From positions 1 through 21,756 of IMG/VR virus record IMGVR_UViG_3300032323_003312: a DNA stretch of 21,756 nucleotides; one strand, written 5' to 3'. The position numbers and the translations under genes were made by a program. The notes under the pieces are model-generated. The model was not told where the DNA came from, made no database searches, and saw nothing but the letters and a program-made list of their open reading frames with translations. This document shows positions 12,132 through 18,824 of the stretch, piece by piece; position 1 is the stretch's first letter; each line of letters opens with the position of its first letter. The stretch is from a virus.

Positions 12132-12413
12132 ATGTTGAAATTTAAAAATATAGCAAAAGTTGGTGATATTATCCGTGCATACGATTTTAAACCGTGTGCT
12201 GGTCGTGATGATGCTTTTATTGAAGGTATTGTGATTGATGCCGACAATAATGAGCAAGGTTTTAGTGCCTTTAAGGTTGAAGTTACTGCTGATAAGTTTA
12301 AAAAATACGAAACTAAAGCAAGTCCTCGTAACCGTGTTGGCGCAATAATGTATGTACCGTTTCAAACCAGTTTTATGGAATTTGATTTTCGTGTGATTAA
12401 CTTATCGGAGTAA
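12132..12413 (+). CDS. Conserved phage protein, 93 residues
   Basis: The product has the small beta-rich pattern VGDIIRAYDF..CAGRDDAFIEGIVI, then NRVGAIMYVPFQTSFMEFDFRV. A protein with the same layout (GD.IRAYDF..R....CFIEG.V) is frequent in T4-like and other large phages. The fold may be a beta barrel. Function is unknown. It leads a run of short, tightly spaced genes. Confidence 0.75.
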   Translation: MLKFKNIAKVGDIIRAYDFKPCAGRDDAFIEGIVIDADNNEQGFSAFKVEVTADKFKKYETKASPRNRVGAIMYVPFQTSFMEFDFRVINLSE

Positions 12414-12415
12414 TT

Positions 12416-12607
12416 ATGGAAATTGGTAGAGCGTGTGATATTTTGAGTGAAATGGCCAAAGAACGCAACATTGGTGTTTTGGAGGTTTTACAAGAATGGG
12501 ATAAATTCGCCAATGATGAAGGTGAAGCATCTCATTTTTGGCCAGACCAAAACACCGCTTGTCGTGTGTTTATGCGTATGGGTCGTAAATTTTTTGAACC
12601 TGTTTAA
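12416..12607 (+). CDS. Small phage protein, 63 residues
   Basis: MEIGRACDILSEMAKERNIGVLEVL opens with two helices, and HFWPDQNTACRVFMRMGRKFF follows. It starts two bases after the previous stop with GGAG at 12408-12411. It is not recognised. Confidence 0.65.
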   Translation: MEIGRACDILSEMAKERNIGVLEVLQEWDKFANDEGEASHFWPDQNTACRVFMRMGRKFFEPV

Positions 12608-12619
12608 TAGGAAATTATT

Positions 12620-12814
12620 TTGAAAAGTAATGTTAATTTTTTCATCAAAGAGATTATCAACGAAGAAATGGCTGGAGTTCAAAAGCTTCGTAAGTCAGAG
12701 TTGATTGAGATGGTTGGTTATTTAATGGAAAGAAATTTGCGTGAATTGTCCAATGAATCGATTATCGACATTTATGAAGAAACTTTTAACACCTTTGTAA
12801 GGAGTGCTAGATGA
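12620..12814 (+). CDS. Small phage protein, TTG start, 64 residues
   Basis: TTG at 12620 has AGGAAA (12608-12613) at good spacing and gives MKSNVNFFIKEIINEEMAG. An ATG at 12668 is possible but has a weaker site. The rest is a helical, charged protein (LRKSELIEMVGYLMERNLREL). The 3' end overlaps the next ATG (ATGA). Confidence 0.6.
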   Translation: MKSNVNFFIKEIINEEMAGVQKLRKSELIEMVGYLMERNLRELSNESIIDIYEETFNTFVRSAR

Positions 12815-13128
12815 ATTTAGATTATGAAAAAAAGAATCGTTTAATGAGCCTGATATTGGAACAATATACTACACCTGCAGGATTTAGGTCAAAGTTTAAA
12901 GGCGTACCAATGAGGCATTACGAAGAAGTAAAACCATTTATTGATTTCACCAAATATTTTGTAATGTATCGTGGTCCACGACCAAACTTTGGCCAAGCAT
13001 CTACTCGTAAGCGTGATGCTCATTCCTTTGATGTTTATGAGCGTGATGCACGAGTGGTGAGTGAGAATCGAATTGAGCGTGAAGCATTTTTGCGTGGCGT
13101 TCAATGGGCAAATAACAGGAGTCATTAA
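12811..13128 (+). CDS. Unknown phage protein, 105 residues
   Basis: MNLDYEKKNRLMSLILEQYTTPAGFRSKF is followed by a basic, aromatic middle (FTKYFVMYRGPRPNFGQASTRKRDAHSFDVYERDA). No catalytic motif is recognised. Arg-rich composition suggests nucleic-acid or protein contact. ATGA and TAATG overlaps join it to both neighbours. Confidence 0.66.
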   Translation: MNLDYEKKNRLMSLILEQYTTPAGFRSKFKGVPMRHYEEVKPFIDFTKYFVMYRGPRPNFGQASTRKRDAHSFDVYERDARVVSENRIEREAFLRGVQWANNRSH

Positions 13129-13373
13129 TGAGTGATAATCTTTTAGAAAATTTAAGTGTGGATGAATTACAAAGTTATTTGTCCGATTTCCATAAAGATT
13201 ATTATGGTTTTCGTCCTCGCCATTACAATAATGAGGATTGGAATAATAAACAATTCTTAATTGGTTGTATTAACGGTATTCATGATGCTATGGATGAATT
13301 AAAGAAAACACCAAAAGGCCGTGAACAGTTGCGTGCTGAAGGTTGGGTAATTGACGAAAGTGAGTTTGTATGA
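13128..13373 (+). CDS. Unknown phage protein, 81 residues
   Basis: MSDNLLENLSVDELQSYLSDFHKDYYGFRPRHY contains an ELxSYLxDFHKDxYGFRPR pattern seen in many short phage proteins. The rest is helical (FLIGCINGIHDAMDELKKTPKG). Function is unknown. It overlaps both neighbours. Confidence 0.7.
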   Translation: MSDNLLENLSVDELQSYLSDFHKDYYGFRPRHYNNEDWNNKQFLIGCINGIHDAMDELKKTPKGREQLRAEGWVIDESEFV

Positions 13374-13546
13374 GTTATGATTCGGATTATGAAAGTGTTT
13401 ACATGGTTGAGTTTGATTCTGGTAAAACCATCCATGTGCAATTCTTTGATGTTGAAGAAGTAAAAGAATATTGTGCTGATAACCATGCTGGTCAGGTTAT
13501 CAAAACAATCTATAAAGAAGTTTATAATTTTTGTGAAGAAAATTGA
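13370..13546 (+). CDS. Small acidic phage protein, 58 residues
   Basis: MSYDSDYESVYMVEFDSGKTIHVQFFDVEEVKEY forms a beta hairpin then helix pattern. It starts inside the end of the previous gene (ATGA at 13370-13373). It is not recognised. Confidence 0.62.
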   Translation: MSYDSDYESVYMVEFDSGKTIHVQFFDVEEVKEYCADNHAGQVIKTIYKEVYNFCEEN

Positions 13547-13559
13547 TTAGGAATTTATT

Positions 13560-13967
13560 ATGATGAGAGCTGGAACCTACTATGTTGGTGATTTATGTTA
13601 TGTGATGCATGGTGAATGGGATGAAGCTTGTAAATTGATGTTTGCAGGCCGTGATGACCATGGATGCAATCAAGGTGAATTCAATCTATCAGATGGCCGC
13701 AGGTTTGCCATTTATTCTACCGCATATGGTGATGGCACCTACTATGACCAGAATGGTCGTAGTTATTGGGTAGATTCTGGTTCAATTGGTTGTATCCTAT
13801 TGAGTGATATTGATGTCGACCATCCAGAGAATGATTTTGGTGGCGGACAAACGATTACATTCAATCAGGATTTTTATACTGGCTACCAAGATGGCAAAAT
13901 TATGTTTCACAATGTGAGTATTGATACTGATCCTGAAGATGTTGATGAAGAAGAAGATGAGTATTAA
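13560..13967 (+). CDS. Conserved hypothetical protein of the GTYYVGDLCYV type, 135 residues
   Basis: The product begins MMRAGTYYVGDLCYVMHGEW; the second Met (13563) is an alternative start. The N-terminal GTYYxGDLCYVM..EWDE pattern, then RFAIYSTAYGDGTYYDQNGRSYWVDSGSIGC, is a widely distributed phage and bacterial family with no assigned role. The C-terminus is very acidic (DTDPEDVDEEEDEY). The leader GATTAGGAATTTATT resembles other cassette leaders, but no promoter is visible. It overlaps the next gene by eleven bases. Confidence 0.78.
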   Translation: MMRAGTYYVGDLCYVMHGEWDEACKLMFAGRDDHGCNQGEFNLSDGRRFAIYSTAYGDGTYYDQNGRSYWVDSGSIGCILLSDIDVDHPENDFGGGQTITFNQDFYTGYQDGKIMFHNVSIDTDPEDVDEEEDEY

Positions 13968-14187
13968 TAAAATACGAAGCACACAACCAGCCAAAGGTGT
14001 AAAAGGTTATATTATACGAGTTCTTGACAGTTATGTGTTTCGTGTATATAATGAGGACTTTACTTTTGTTGATTATGATATTTTGCATTATGATTTAGAA
14101 ATACAAATTTTAGAAACAGATGCAATGTTATACCGTAGTGAGTTTGGTAATTACCTTGATTATCCACCAATTGATGAGATGAAATAA
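13957..14187 (+). CDS. Unknown phage protein, 76 residues
   Basis: ATG 13957 (GAAGAAGAAG upstream) is chosen over one at 13921 inside the preceding gene. The product is MSINKIRSTQPAKGVKGYIIRVLDSYVFRVY then an acidic tail (DLEIQILETDAMLY..). A YIIRVLDSYVFRVYNEDFTFVDYDILHYDL segment is a common short phage domain. Function is unknown. Confidence 0.65.
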   Translation: MSINKIRSTQPAKGVKGYIIRVLDSYVFRVYNEDFTFVDYDILHYDLEIQILETDAMLYRSEFGNYLDYPPIDEMK

Positions 14188-14513
14188 TGAGTGATTATAC
14201 ACCAGATAGATGGATTGTGGTGAAGATTACAACCGATAAAGAAATGTTATACAAGGTATTTGCCTGTTGGTATGGCGGATATGCCGGCTCTGATTCATGG
14301 CAAATGAATAGTGGTATCAAAAGCGTAGAAGAAGATGAAACGCATTTTATGTTCAATGGATATTCTGGTAGTGTATATCGATGTCATAAAAACACATACG
14401 GCACCAGTGGTTATGGGGGCAGAGTTTTACAAAACTTTATTGATAAGGCAGATAACAAAATTGAAATACTGCCTGGCGGTACAAATTGGAAAGAATTAAA
14501 ATATGACTGTTAG
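14187..14513 (+). CDS. Conserved phage protein, 108 residues
   Basis: MSDYTPDRWIVVKITTDKEMLYKVFACWYGGYAGSDSWQMNSG is followed by DETHFMFNGYSGSVYRCHKNTYG. The pattern YKV.A.W.GGY..GDSW..NSGI and F.G.SGSVY.C.K..YG recurs in many phages as a hypothetical. It is probably a small beta-rich protein. Function is unknown. Confidence 0.77.
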   Translation: MSDYTPDRWIVVKITTDKEMLYKVFACWYGGYAGSDSWQMNSGIKSVEEDETHFMFNGYSGSVYRCHKNTYGTSGYGGRVLQNFIDKADNKIEILPGGTNWKELKYDC

Positions 14514-14868
14514 ATATTCAACCAATTGGATGGGTGTGGCAAACCTTCAATGGTATAGAGACCGTGGCCTAACCAAACGAGTGACTAAAACATTAACAGA
14601 AGATTCTCAATTAACCGGCAGAAAAGCTGGTGAATCATTTGAATATGATGAAATTACACAAGAATATTCATGTGGTCGTATTGATTGTCGTGGTGAGGAT
14701 TTAGGACGATATGGTGATGAGATTGGTGTTGATCCAATGAAATCGGAAGATTGGTATCGATTTGGTAAATGGTTAGGTACTGTTGAAACGGATGATTTGT
14801 GGACAATCGAGCAATTGGTTGAAATGTATGAAAGAACAAATCCAAAAATTGAATGGTGGGTAGAATAA
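14503..14868 (+). CDS. Conserved phage protein, 121 residues
   Basis: MTVRYSTNWMGVANLQWYRDRG begins with the widely shared VRYxTNWMGP pattern, and EYSCGRIDCRGEDLGRYGDEIGVDPM followed by EDWYRFGKWLGTVETDDLWT completes it. This family occurs in many large phages, usually unannotated. A tail with IEWWVE ends it. Overlaps with both neighbours suggest coupled translation. Confidence 0.77.
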   Translation: MTVRYSTNWMGVANLQWYRDRGLTKRVTKTLTEDSQLTGRKAGESFEYDEITQEYSCGRIDCRGEDLGRYGDEIGVDPMKSEDWYRFGKWLGTVETDDLWTIEQLVEMYERTNPKIEWWVE

Positions 14869-15269
14869 TGGGAATTAGTGCATACAAAGAAGTAACAGAA
14901 TGGGATAATTCAGATTTTGTGGTACCCAATCACACTTACCTATTTGATGGCAAGTCCAATATTCTGGCATACACCAAGGCGAGTAATGATGAGCTGGTGA
15001 TATTACCTAAACCAGTAAAGATTGATACCCGTAGGCGTAAGTTCGAGAAGGTCAAACACAAGGCACTGGATGCGTATGGTGCAACGGTGGTGGTTGATGT
15101 ACCTAACCTTGACAATGCGCCTCATTGGTCAGTTAAGAGTGATTCTGGCAAGACCTATACAGTCACCTTAGAATCTGGTAAGTACCAATGTAATTGTGTA
15201 GGATATGCGTACCGGGGCGCCTGTAAGCACTCAAAAAGTGTTGCTTCCACACAACAGTCTAGCAAATAA
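14868..15269 (+). CDS. SWIM zinc-finger domain protein
   Basis: The protein is 133 residues from ATG 14868. Near the end, CNCVGYAYRGACKH (residues 108-121) has the CxCx(n)CxH spacing of a SWIM zinc finger (Cys108, Cys110, Cys119, His121). The first 90 residues have no clear domain. SWIM proteins bind DNA or proteins. In bacteria they often sit beside MoxR ATPases and VWA proteins, and the AAA+ gene of this phage starts only 65 bases downstream. The 3' end overlaps a weak GTTG/CAAC hairpin (15239-15256). Confidence 0.82.
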   Translation: MGISAYKEVTEWDNSDFVVPNHTYLFDGKSNILAYTKASNDELVILPKPVKIDTRRRKFEKVKHKALDAYGATVVVDVPNLDNAPHWSVKSDSGKTYTVTLESGKYQCNCVGYAYRGACKHSKSVASTQQSSK

Positions 15270-15272
15270 TGC

Positions 15273-15300
15273 TTGTGTTTTCCTCTGGTACCTGTATAAT
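15273..15300 (+). promoter_or_regulatory. Sigma70-type promoter for the AAA+ gene
   Basis: TTGTGT (15273-15278) and TATAAT (15295-15300), 16-bp spacer, with palindromic GGTACC (15287-15292) ahead of the -10. The -10 is followed by GGTAC. The ATG at 15335 follows a GTGAAAGG leader. Confidence 0.75.
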
Positions 15301-15334
15301 GGTACATTAAATTATGTTTAAGTGAAAGGCGTAT

Positions 15335-16501
15335 ATGTTGAATAAAAACGGTGTTGCTTTCGTAGAAGCGGCAGAAAAATTGTATGGCATCGGTGCGGTA
15401 TTGAACCGAGATAATATTGCTCATGTAGTGAGTGAAACTGATGTGCCATATCCATATTGGTTTGTAACCAAAACAGAATATCGTACCGGTAATCGTGGCG
15501 AATATTTGTTACCGAATATCGGTACTAAAAAATCAAAAGCATCGGTTGTTGCAAAAGAGCCAGAATTAGAAGTTGCATTGCAGGCGCAATCAGCACAAGT
15601 GCTTGAGTTCCGTCAACCAAAAATGATTGATGAATCTGATTCGGCAATTCCTGCAAAGTGGCCTGATTATGTGCCGTTTGGTTTCTTCAAAGATATGCGA
15701 AACATTATCAACAGCAAACAATTCTATCCTGTATTCGTTACAGGTTTATCAGGCAACGGCAAGACCTTGATGGTTGAGCAAGTGTGTGCTGAATTGCAGC
15801 GTGAGTGTATTCGTGTGAATATCTCCATTGAAACTGATGAGACCGACCTGCTTGGTGGTCCTACTCTTATCAATGGCAATGTGGTCAATCGTGATGGTCC
15901 TGTATTGCAGGCTATGAAGAAAGGCGCCGTGTTGTTGATTGACGAAGTAGACCGTGGTTCTAATAAGTTGATGTGCTTGCAAGGCATTCTCGAAGGCAAA
16001 CCATACTACAATAAAAAGACCGGCGAAGTAGTAACACCAACCAAAGGTTTCACCGTGATTGCCACCGCCAACACCAAAGGTCGTGGTAGTGAAGAAGGTC
16101 GTTATCTATCACAAGTGCTTGATGATGCCTTCTTGGAACGATTCCCAATTACGGTAGAACAGGAATATCCTGATGCCAAAACTGAGAAAAAGATTCTTAC
16201 ACCACTAATTGATGATGTGGATTTTGTTGAGAATTTATGCCAATGGGCAGATGTGGTTCGCCAAACATTTGACCAAGGTGCAGTTGATGAGATTATCTCT
16301 ACTCGCCGATTGGTACATATTGCCAAGGCGTATGGCATCTTCAAAGACCGCATGAAAGCGATTGAGCTTTGTGTGAATCGTTTTGATGCCGAAACCAAAA
16401 TGGCATTTTTAGATTTGTATTCAAAAGTCGATGCGACAGTAGAATCACCAGCGAATACAAGTACCACAGTTGCCAGTGCCGAAACACCGGTACAACAATA
16501 G
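15335..16501 (+). CDS. cobS: CobS/MoxR-like AAA+ ATPase
   Basis: The protein is 388 residues. After an N-terminal region of about 110 residues comes one AAA+ module: Walker A GLSGNGKT (137-144), Walker B VLLIDEVDR with Asp203/Glu204, sensor 1 at Asn246 (TANTKG), and an ERF arginine-finger segment. The order and spacing fit the CobS/MoxR group that remodels partner proteins, often with a VWA cofactor. Phage copies are usually annotated CobS, though no cobalamin pathway is implied here. Possible partners are the VWA protein at 2719 and the SWIM protein at 14868. The C-terminus is low complexity (Ala/Thr/Val). It has its own promoter. Confidence 0.9.
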   Translation: MLNKNGVAFVEAAEKLYGIGAVLNRDNIAHVVSETDVPYPYWFVTKTEYRTGNRGEYLLPNIGTKKSKASVVAKEPELEVALQAQSAQVLEFRQPKMIDESDSAIPAKWPDYVPFGFFKDMRNIINSKQFYPVFVTGLSGNGKTLMVEQVCAELQRECIRVNISIETDETDLLGGPTLINGNVVNRDGPVLQAMKKGAVLLIDEVDRGSNKLMCLQGILEGKPYYNKKTGEVVTPTKGFTVIATANTKGRGSEEGRYLSQVLDDAFLERFPITVEQEYPDAKTEKKILTPLIDDVDFVENLCQWADVVRQTFDQGAVDEIISTRRLVHIAKAYGIFKDRMKAIELCVNRFDAETKMAFLDLYSKVDATVESPANTSTTVASAETPVQQ

Positions 16502-16522
16502 TGGTAAACATCCAAGGACTGG

Positions 16523-16551
16523 TTGCCAACCAACCATCCTTGTGTTATAAT
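16523..16551 (+). promoter_or_regulatory. Sigma70-type promoter with imperfect dyad
   Basis: TTGCCA (16523-16528) and TATAAT (16546-16551), 17-bp spacer. CAAGGA (16513-16518) and GGTTG (16521-16525) are complementary to CAACC (16531-16535) and TCCTTG (16537-16542), a dyad that covers the -35. The leader TGAGAAGGAATT precedes the ATG. Confidence 0.78.
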
Positions 16552-16603
16552 AGTAGTTCAAGTTGCATTTTATTTTATTAATTTATTGAGAAGGAATTAC
16601 ATC

Positions 16604-16957
16604 ATGGCATTAACAGTTCGCAAAGGCAAAATCAACCGTCACGAGAAAATCACTCAGGTATTATTGAGTGGCAAACCAGTATCACCTGACGAGATTGCAA
16701 CCGTATTCAAAGGCACCGACCAAGAGTCTGTTTTGTATCGACTCTCAACCAACATCTACAACATTCGTAAAGATGGTGGCATCGTCAAAGTGATTAAATC
16801 TGGCCGTAAGGTGACAGGTTATCAGCTCGTAAACTTTACCGAGTTCGATGCTAATGGTCGTTACAAAGGCGTCACCAAAGCAGCTGCACCAGTGAAATCA
16901 GTAGTAAAAGCTGGCAAGGCAGTTGACCAATCCCAACCTGCAGAATTAGCAGCCTAA
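16604..16957 (+). CDS. Winged-helix/HTH-like protein, 117 residues
   Basis: ATG 16604 is used because it follows the promoter and an AAGGA site (16591-16595). Residues 13-65 have helices then a beta-wing: KITQVLLSGKPVSPDEIATVFKG, VLYRLSTNIYNIRKDGGIVKVIKSGRKVTGYQLV. This is the spacing of a winged helix-turn-helix. The Ala/Lys tail is flexible. A DNA-binding role is likely, as a regulator linked to the AAA+ gene, but this is inferred from the pattern. It is followed by a long structured leader of the next gene. Confidence 0.74.
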   Translation: MALTVRKGKINRHEKITQVLLSGKPVSPDEIATVFKGTDQESVLYRLSTNIYNIRKDGGIVKVIKSGRKVTGYQLVNFTEFDANGRYKGVTKAAAPVKSVVKAGKAVDQSQPAELAA

Positions 16958-16968
16958 TCGTAGAATCA

Positions 16969-17074
16969 AATATGGCCCCTCGTGAGAGGCCGCCATATTA
17001 AACACACCATACGAACCGATTATTCTGGTAGCAAAGGCGTAAGCTGATGGTGTGTTTAATATGGTGTGTACCAT
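16969..17074 (+). promoter_or_regulatory. Leader RNA with mutually exclusive hairpins
   Basis: Three pairings compete. Stem A: AATATGGC (16969-16976) with GCCATATT (16992-16999), capped by CCTC-GTGA-GAGG (16978-16989), where GTGA is a GNRA loop. Stem B: an 18-bp perfect pairing, CCATATTAAACACACCAT (16993-17010) with ATGGTGTGTTTAATATGG (17047-17064). Stem C: ATGGT (17061-17065) with ACCAT (17070-17074). A and B share 16993-16999; B and C share 17061-17064. Such sharing is typical of switches and attenuators. The loop of B (17011-17046) is unpaired and unrecognised. Confidence 0.6.
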
Positions 17075-17109
17075 AAAGTGAATAGTTTAATGTATATTAT
17101 AAGGAAATT

Positions 17110-17577
17110 ATGAGTAAGAAAATTTTAACTGAAAAAATTCGTGGTTTTTCTGATTATACCATTTCATCTGATGGTACAGTTACTTCCCACAAATTTGACA
17201 AAACAACCGTATTATCACCATCTACATCCACAGGATACGAAAAAGTAACGCTATCTAATGGTAAAATTAAAAAGAATCAGCAGGTACACCGTCTTGTTGC
17301 CCAAGCATTTTTAGATAAACCAAAAGGTAAAAATATTGTTAACCATATTGATGGCAACAAACTCAACAACAAATTAGATAATTTGGAATGGACAAATCAC
17401 AAAGGCAACAGTAAGCACTACTCAACTAAGTTAGCCAAAAAACAAGGTGTTGTGCGTAAACAGAAAAAAGAAGAAGATTTAAAAACTAGATTGGCTATTG
17501 TAGACTTTGCATATCGTGCTTGCACCAACAATCCAGTATTATTCCAATCCGTTTATGCAGCAAACTTTGGTGAATAA
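17110..17577 (+). CDS. HNH endonuclease with NUMOD4-like N-terminus (homing-type)
   Basis: The protein is 155 residues. Residues 11-30 (RGFSDYTISSDGTVTSHKFD) match the NUMOD4 start of phage homing endonucleases, VHRLVAQAF (59-67) follows, and VNHIDGNKLNNKLDNLEWTN (77-96) is the HNH core with Asn78, His79, Asp81, Asn91 and Trp94. The tail is basic. It is probably a free-standing homing endonuclease that nicks or cleaves intronless alleles or related phage DNA. It sits behind the leader described above and before a membrane protein of different composition. Confidence 0.88.
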   Translation: MSKKILTEKIRGFSDYTISSDGTVTSHKFDKTTVLSPSTSTGYEKVTLSNGKIKKNQQVHRLVAQAFLDKPKGKNIVNHIDGNKLNNKLDNLEWTNHKGNSKHYSTKLAKKQGVVRKQKKEEDLKTRLAIVDFAYRACTNNPVLFQSVYAANFGE

Positions 17578-17591
17578 ATGAAAATGTTCCG

Positions 17592-17771
17592 ATGGCATTA
17601 ATTTTACTTATATTCTGTATCGCCACGGCATTCTCCGCAGGTCGGGAGTTTGAGTCCAGAAATACCATAGGCTACTCACCAGGAGCGCTTGGAACGCTTC
17701 TGGTTTGTTCGGTTATACTAGGTCTCATACTCATTGGCGTCCTCTCTCCCCAAGCGCTTTGGATCGACTAA
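17592..17771 (+). CDS. Two-helix membrane protein, 59 residues
   Basis: MALILLIFCIATAFSAGREF and LGTLLVCSVILGLILIGVL are two hydrophobic helices of about 17-19 residues separated by a polar loop with charged residues (REFESRN). The codons are markedly more GC-rich than those around it. No strong ribosome site is visible. It may be a holin-like or accessory inner-membrane protein; function is not recognised. Confidence 0.55.
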   Translation: MALILLIFCIATAFSAGREFESRNTIGYSPGALGTLLVCSVILGLILIGVLSPQALWID

Positions 17772-17797
17772 AAAGTGTTGTTTTTATGCAACATTTT
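17772..17797 (+). terminator. Hairpin of the promoter cassette at 17810
   Basis: AAAGTGTTG (17772-17780) pairs with CAACATTTT (17789-17797) with one G-U wobble over an 8-nt U-rich loop. It is the longest copy of the GTTG/CAAC hairpin and sits 12 bases before the next -35. It overlaps the stop of the membrane protein by one codon. Confidence 0.65.
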
Positions 17798-17809
17798 AGC
17801 ATATTTCTC

Positions 17810-17837
17810 TTGCAATTCCTTATGGTTATGTTATAAT
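17810..17837 (+). promoter_or_regulatory. Sigma70-type promoter for 17867-21469
   Basis: TTGCAA (17810-17815) and TATAAT (17832-17837), 16-bp spacer, then GGTAG. The leader TGAGAAGGAATTTTGAT matches the 5797 and 16604 leaders. Confidence 0.8.
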
Positions 17838-17866
17838 GGTAGTTCAATTTGAGAAGGAATTTTGAT

Positions 17867-18109
17867 ATGAAAAAATCAGTAAATAAATCGATTCAAGATA
17901 TTTTTCCTGGCATTATGGTTTTAGATAATGAGCCAGTTAGTGTAGAAAATCCATTTAGCGGTGAGAGCATCGTGTTATCACCTGATGAGGTTGCTGTATA
18001 TGATTATCTCAAAGGTTGTGAATTGATTGGTGATTATAAGAATTTGCAAAAAGGCATTGATTGGTTTATTAAGAATAATACCCAAGCCTACATGACATTA
18101 TTAGATTAA
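17867..18109 (+). CDS. Conserved phage protein, 80 residues
   Basis: ATG 17867 has AAGGA at 17854-17858; in-frame starts upstream lie in the leader. The pattern VENPFSGESIVLSPDEVAVYDYLKG, then YKNLQKGIDWFIKNNTQAYMTLLD is shared by a large phage family with no assigned role. It heads an eight-gene run on one transcript. Confidence 0.78.
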   Translation: MKKSVNKSIQDIFPGIMVLDNEPVSVENPFSGESIVLSPDEVAVYDYLKGCELIGDYKNLQKGIDWFIKNNTQAYMTLLD

Positions 18110-18119
18110 GGAATATATT

Positions 18120-18824
18120 ATGGGAACAAGGTCGCTTACTTTTGTTTATGATGAACAAGGCGAAAAGATTATTAACCTTTATCGCCAGTTTGATGGTTAT
18201 CCAACCGGCCATGGTGCTGAGTTGGCACAGTTTTTAAATTCTGGTCGTGTAGTGAATGGCCTTAATGGTGTAGGTAAAGAACGACAATTCAACGGTGCAG
18301 GTTGTTTGGCTGCTCAATTAGTATCCGAATTCAAACAACAATCTGGTGGGTTCTATTTGTATCCCACCTCAGTAGAAGATTGTGGCCAAGATTATGAATA
18401 TCATGTTTATACCGAAGATGAAATTCGTATCAAAGTGATGGATTGTGGTTACAATGTATTTGGTATGACACAAGATGAAACCTACAAAGTATTATTTGAA
18501 GGCACCTTGCCGTCATTCATGAAGTTTTGTGCTGATGATTTGCCTGATGAACAAGAAAACATTTTTGATGGCAGTATCGTTGGCCAAGATTGGTTAAAAT
18601 CCTGTTTGCGTGATGGTGTAGTAACAGTTAATTTTGTTAAAAATGATGGCACCGAGCGTACCATGAAATGCACCTTGAGTAAAGAGATTGTGCCACCAGT
18701 TGTGAGTGAGAATGTTAAAAAGGTTCGTGCCATCTCAAGTGATGTACTGCCTGTATATGATGTTGATGCACAAGGCTGGCGCTCATTCCGTTGGGATTCA
18801 ATTAAGAGTGTGGAGATAAAGTGA
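18120..18824 (+). CDS. Phage protein with C-terminal DUF2693-like SH3-fold domain
   Basis: The protein is 234 residues in two parts. Residues 1-140 begin MGTRSLTFVYDEQGEKIINL and continue YRQFDGYPTGHGAELAQFL, a domain found in many phages and bacteria with unknown role. Residues 150-234 carry VTVNFVKNDGTERTMKCTLSKEIV, VYDVDAQGWRSFRWDSIKSVEI, the pattern of DUF2693 (SH3-like beta barrel) of T4-like phages. The two parts are usually separate genes, so this looks like a fusion. It overlaps the next gene by GTGA. Confidence 0.8.
   Translation: MGTRSLTFVYDEQGEKIINLYRQFDGYPTGHGAELAQFLNSGRVVNGLNGVGKERQFNGAGCLAAQLVSEFKQQSGGFYLYPTSVEDCGQDYEYHVYTEDEIRIKVMDCGYNVFGMTQDETYKVLFEGTLPSFMKFCADDLPDEQENIFDGSIVGQDWLKSCLRDGVVTVNFVKNDGTERTMKCTLSKEIVPPVVSENVKKVRAISSDVLPVYDVDAQGWRSFRWDSIKSVEIK

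Noticed and set aside
2719-16501. A cobalt chelatase for cobalamin synthesis
   Set aside because: No CobN or other cob genes are present; the AAA+ and VWA similarity is explained by the wider MoxR-VWA group.
16523-16603. Extended start of the winged-helix protein at a TTG in the promoter
   Set aside because: The extension overlaps -35 and -10 boxes and the leader; ATG 16604 has a proper ribosome site.
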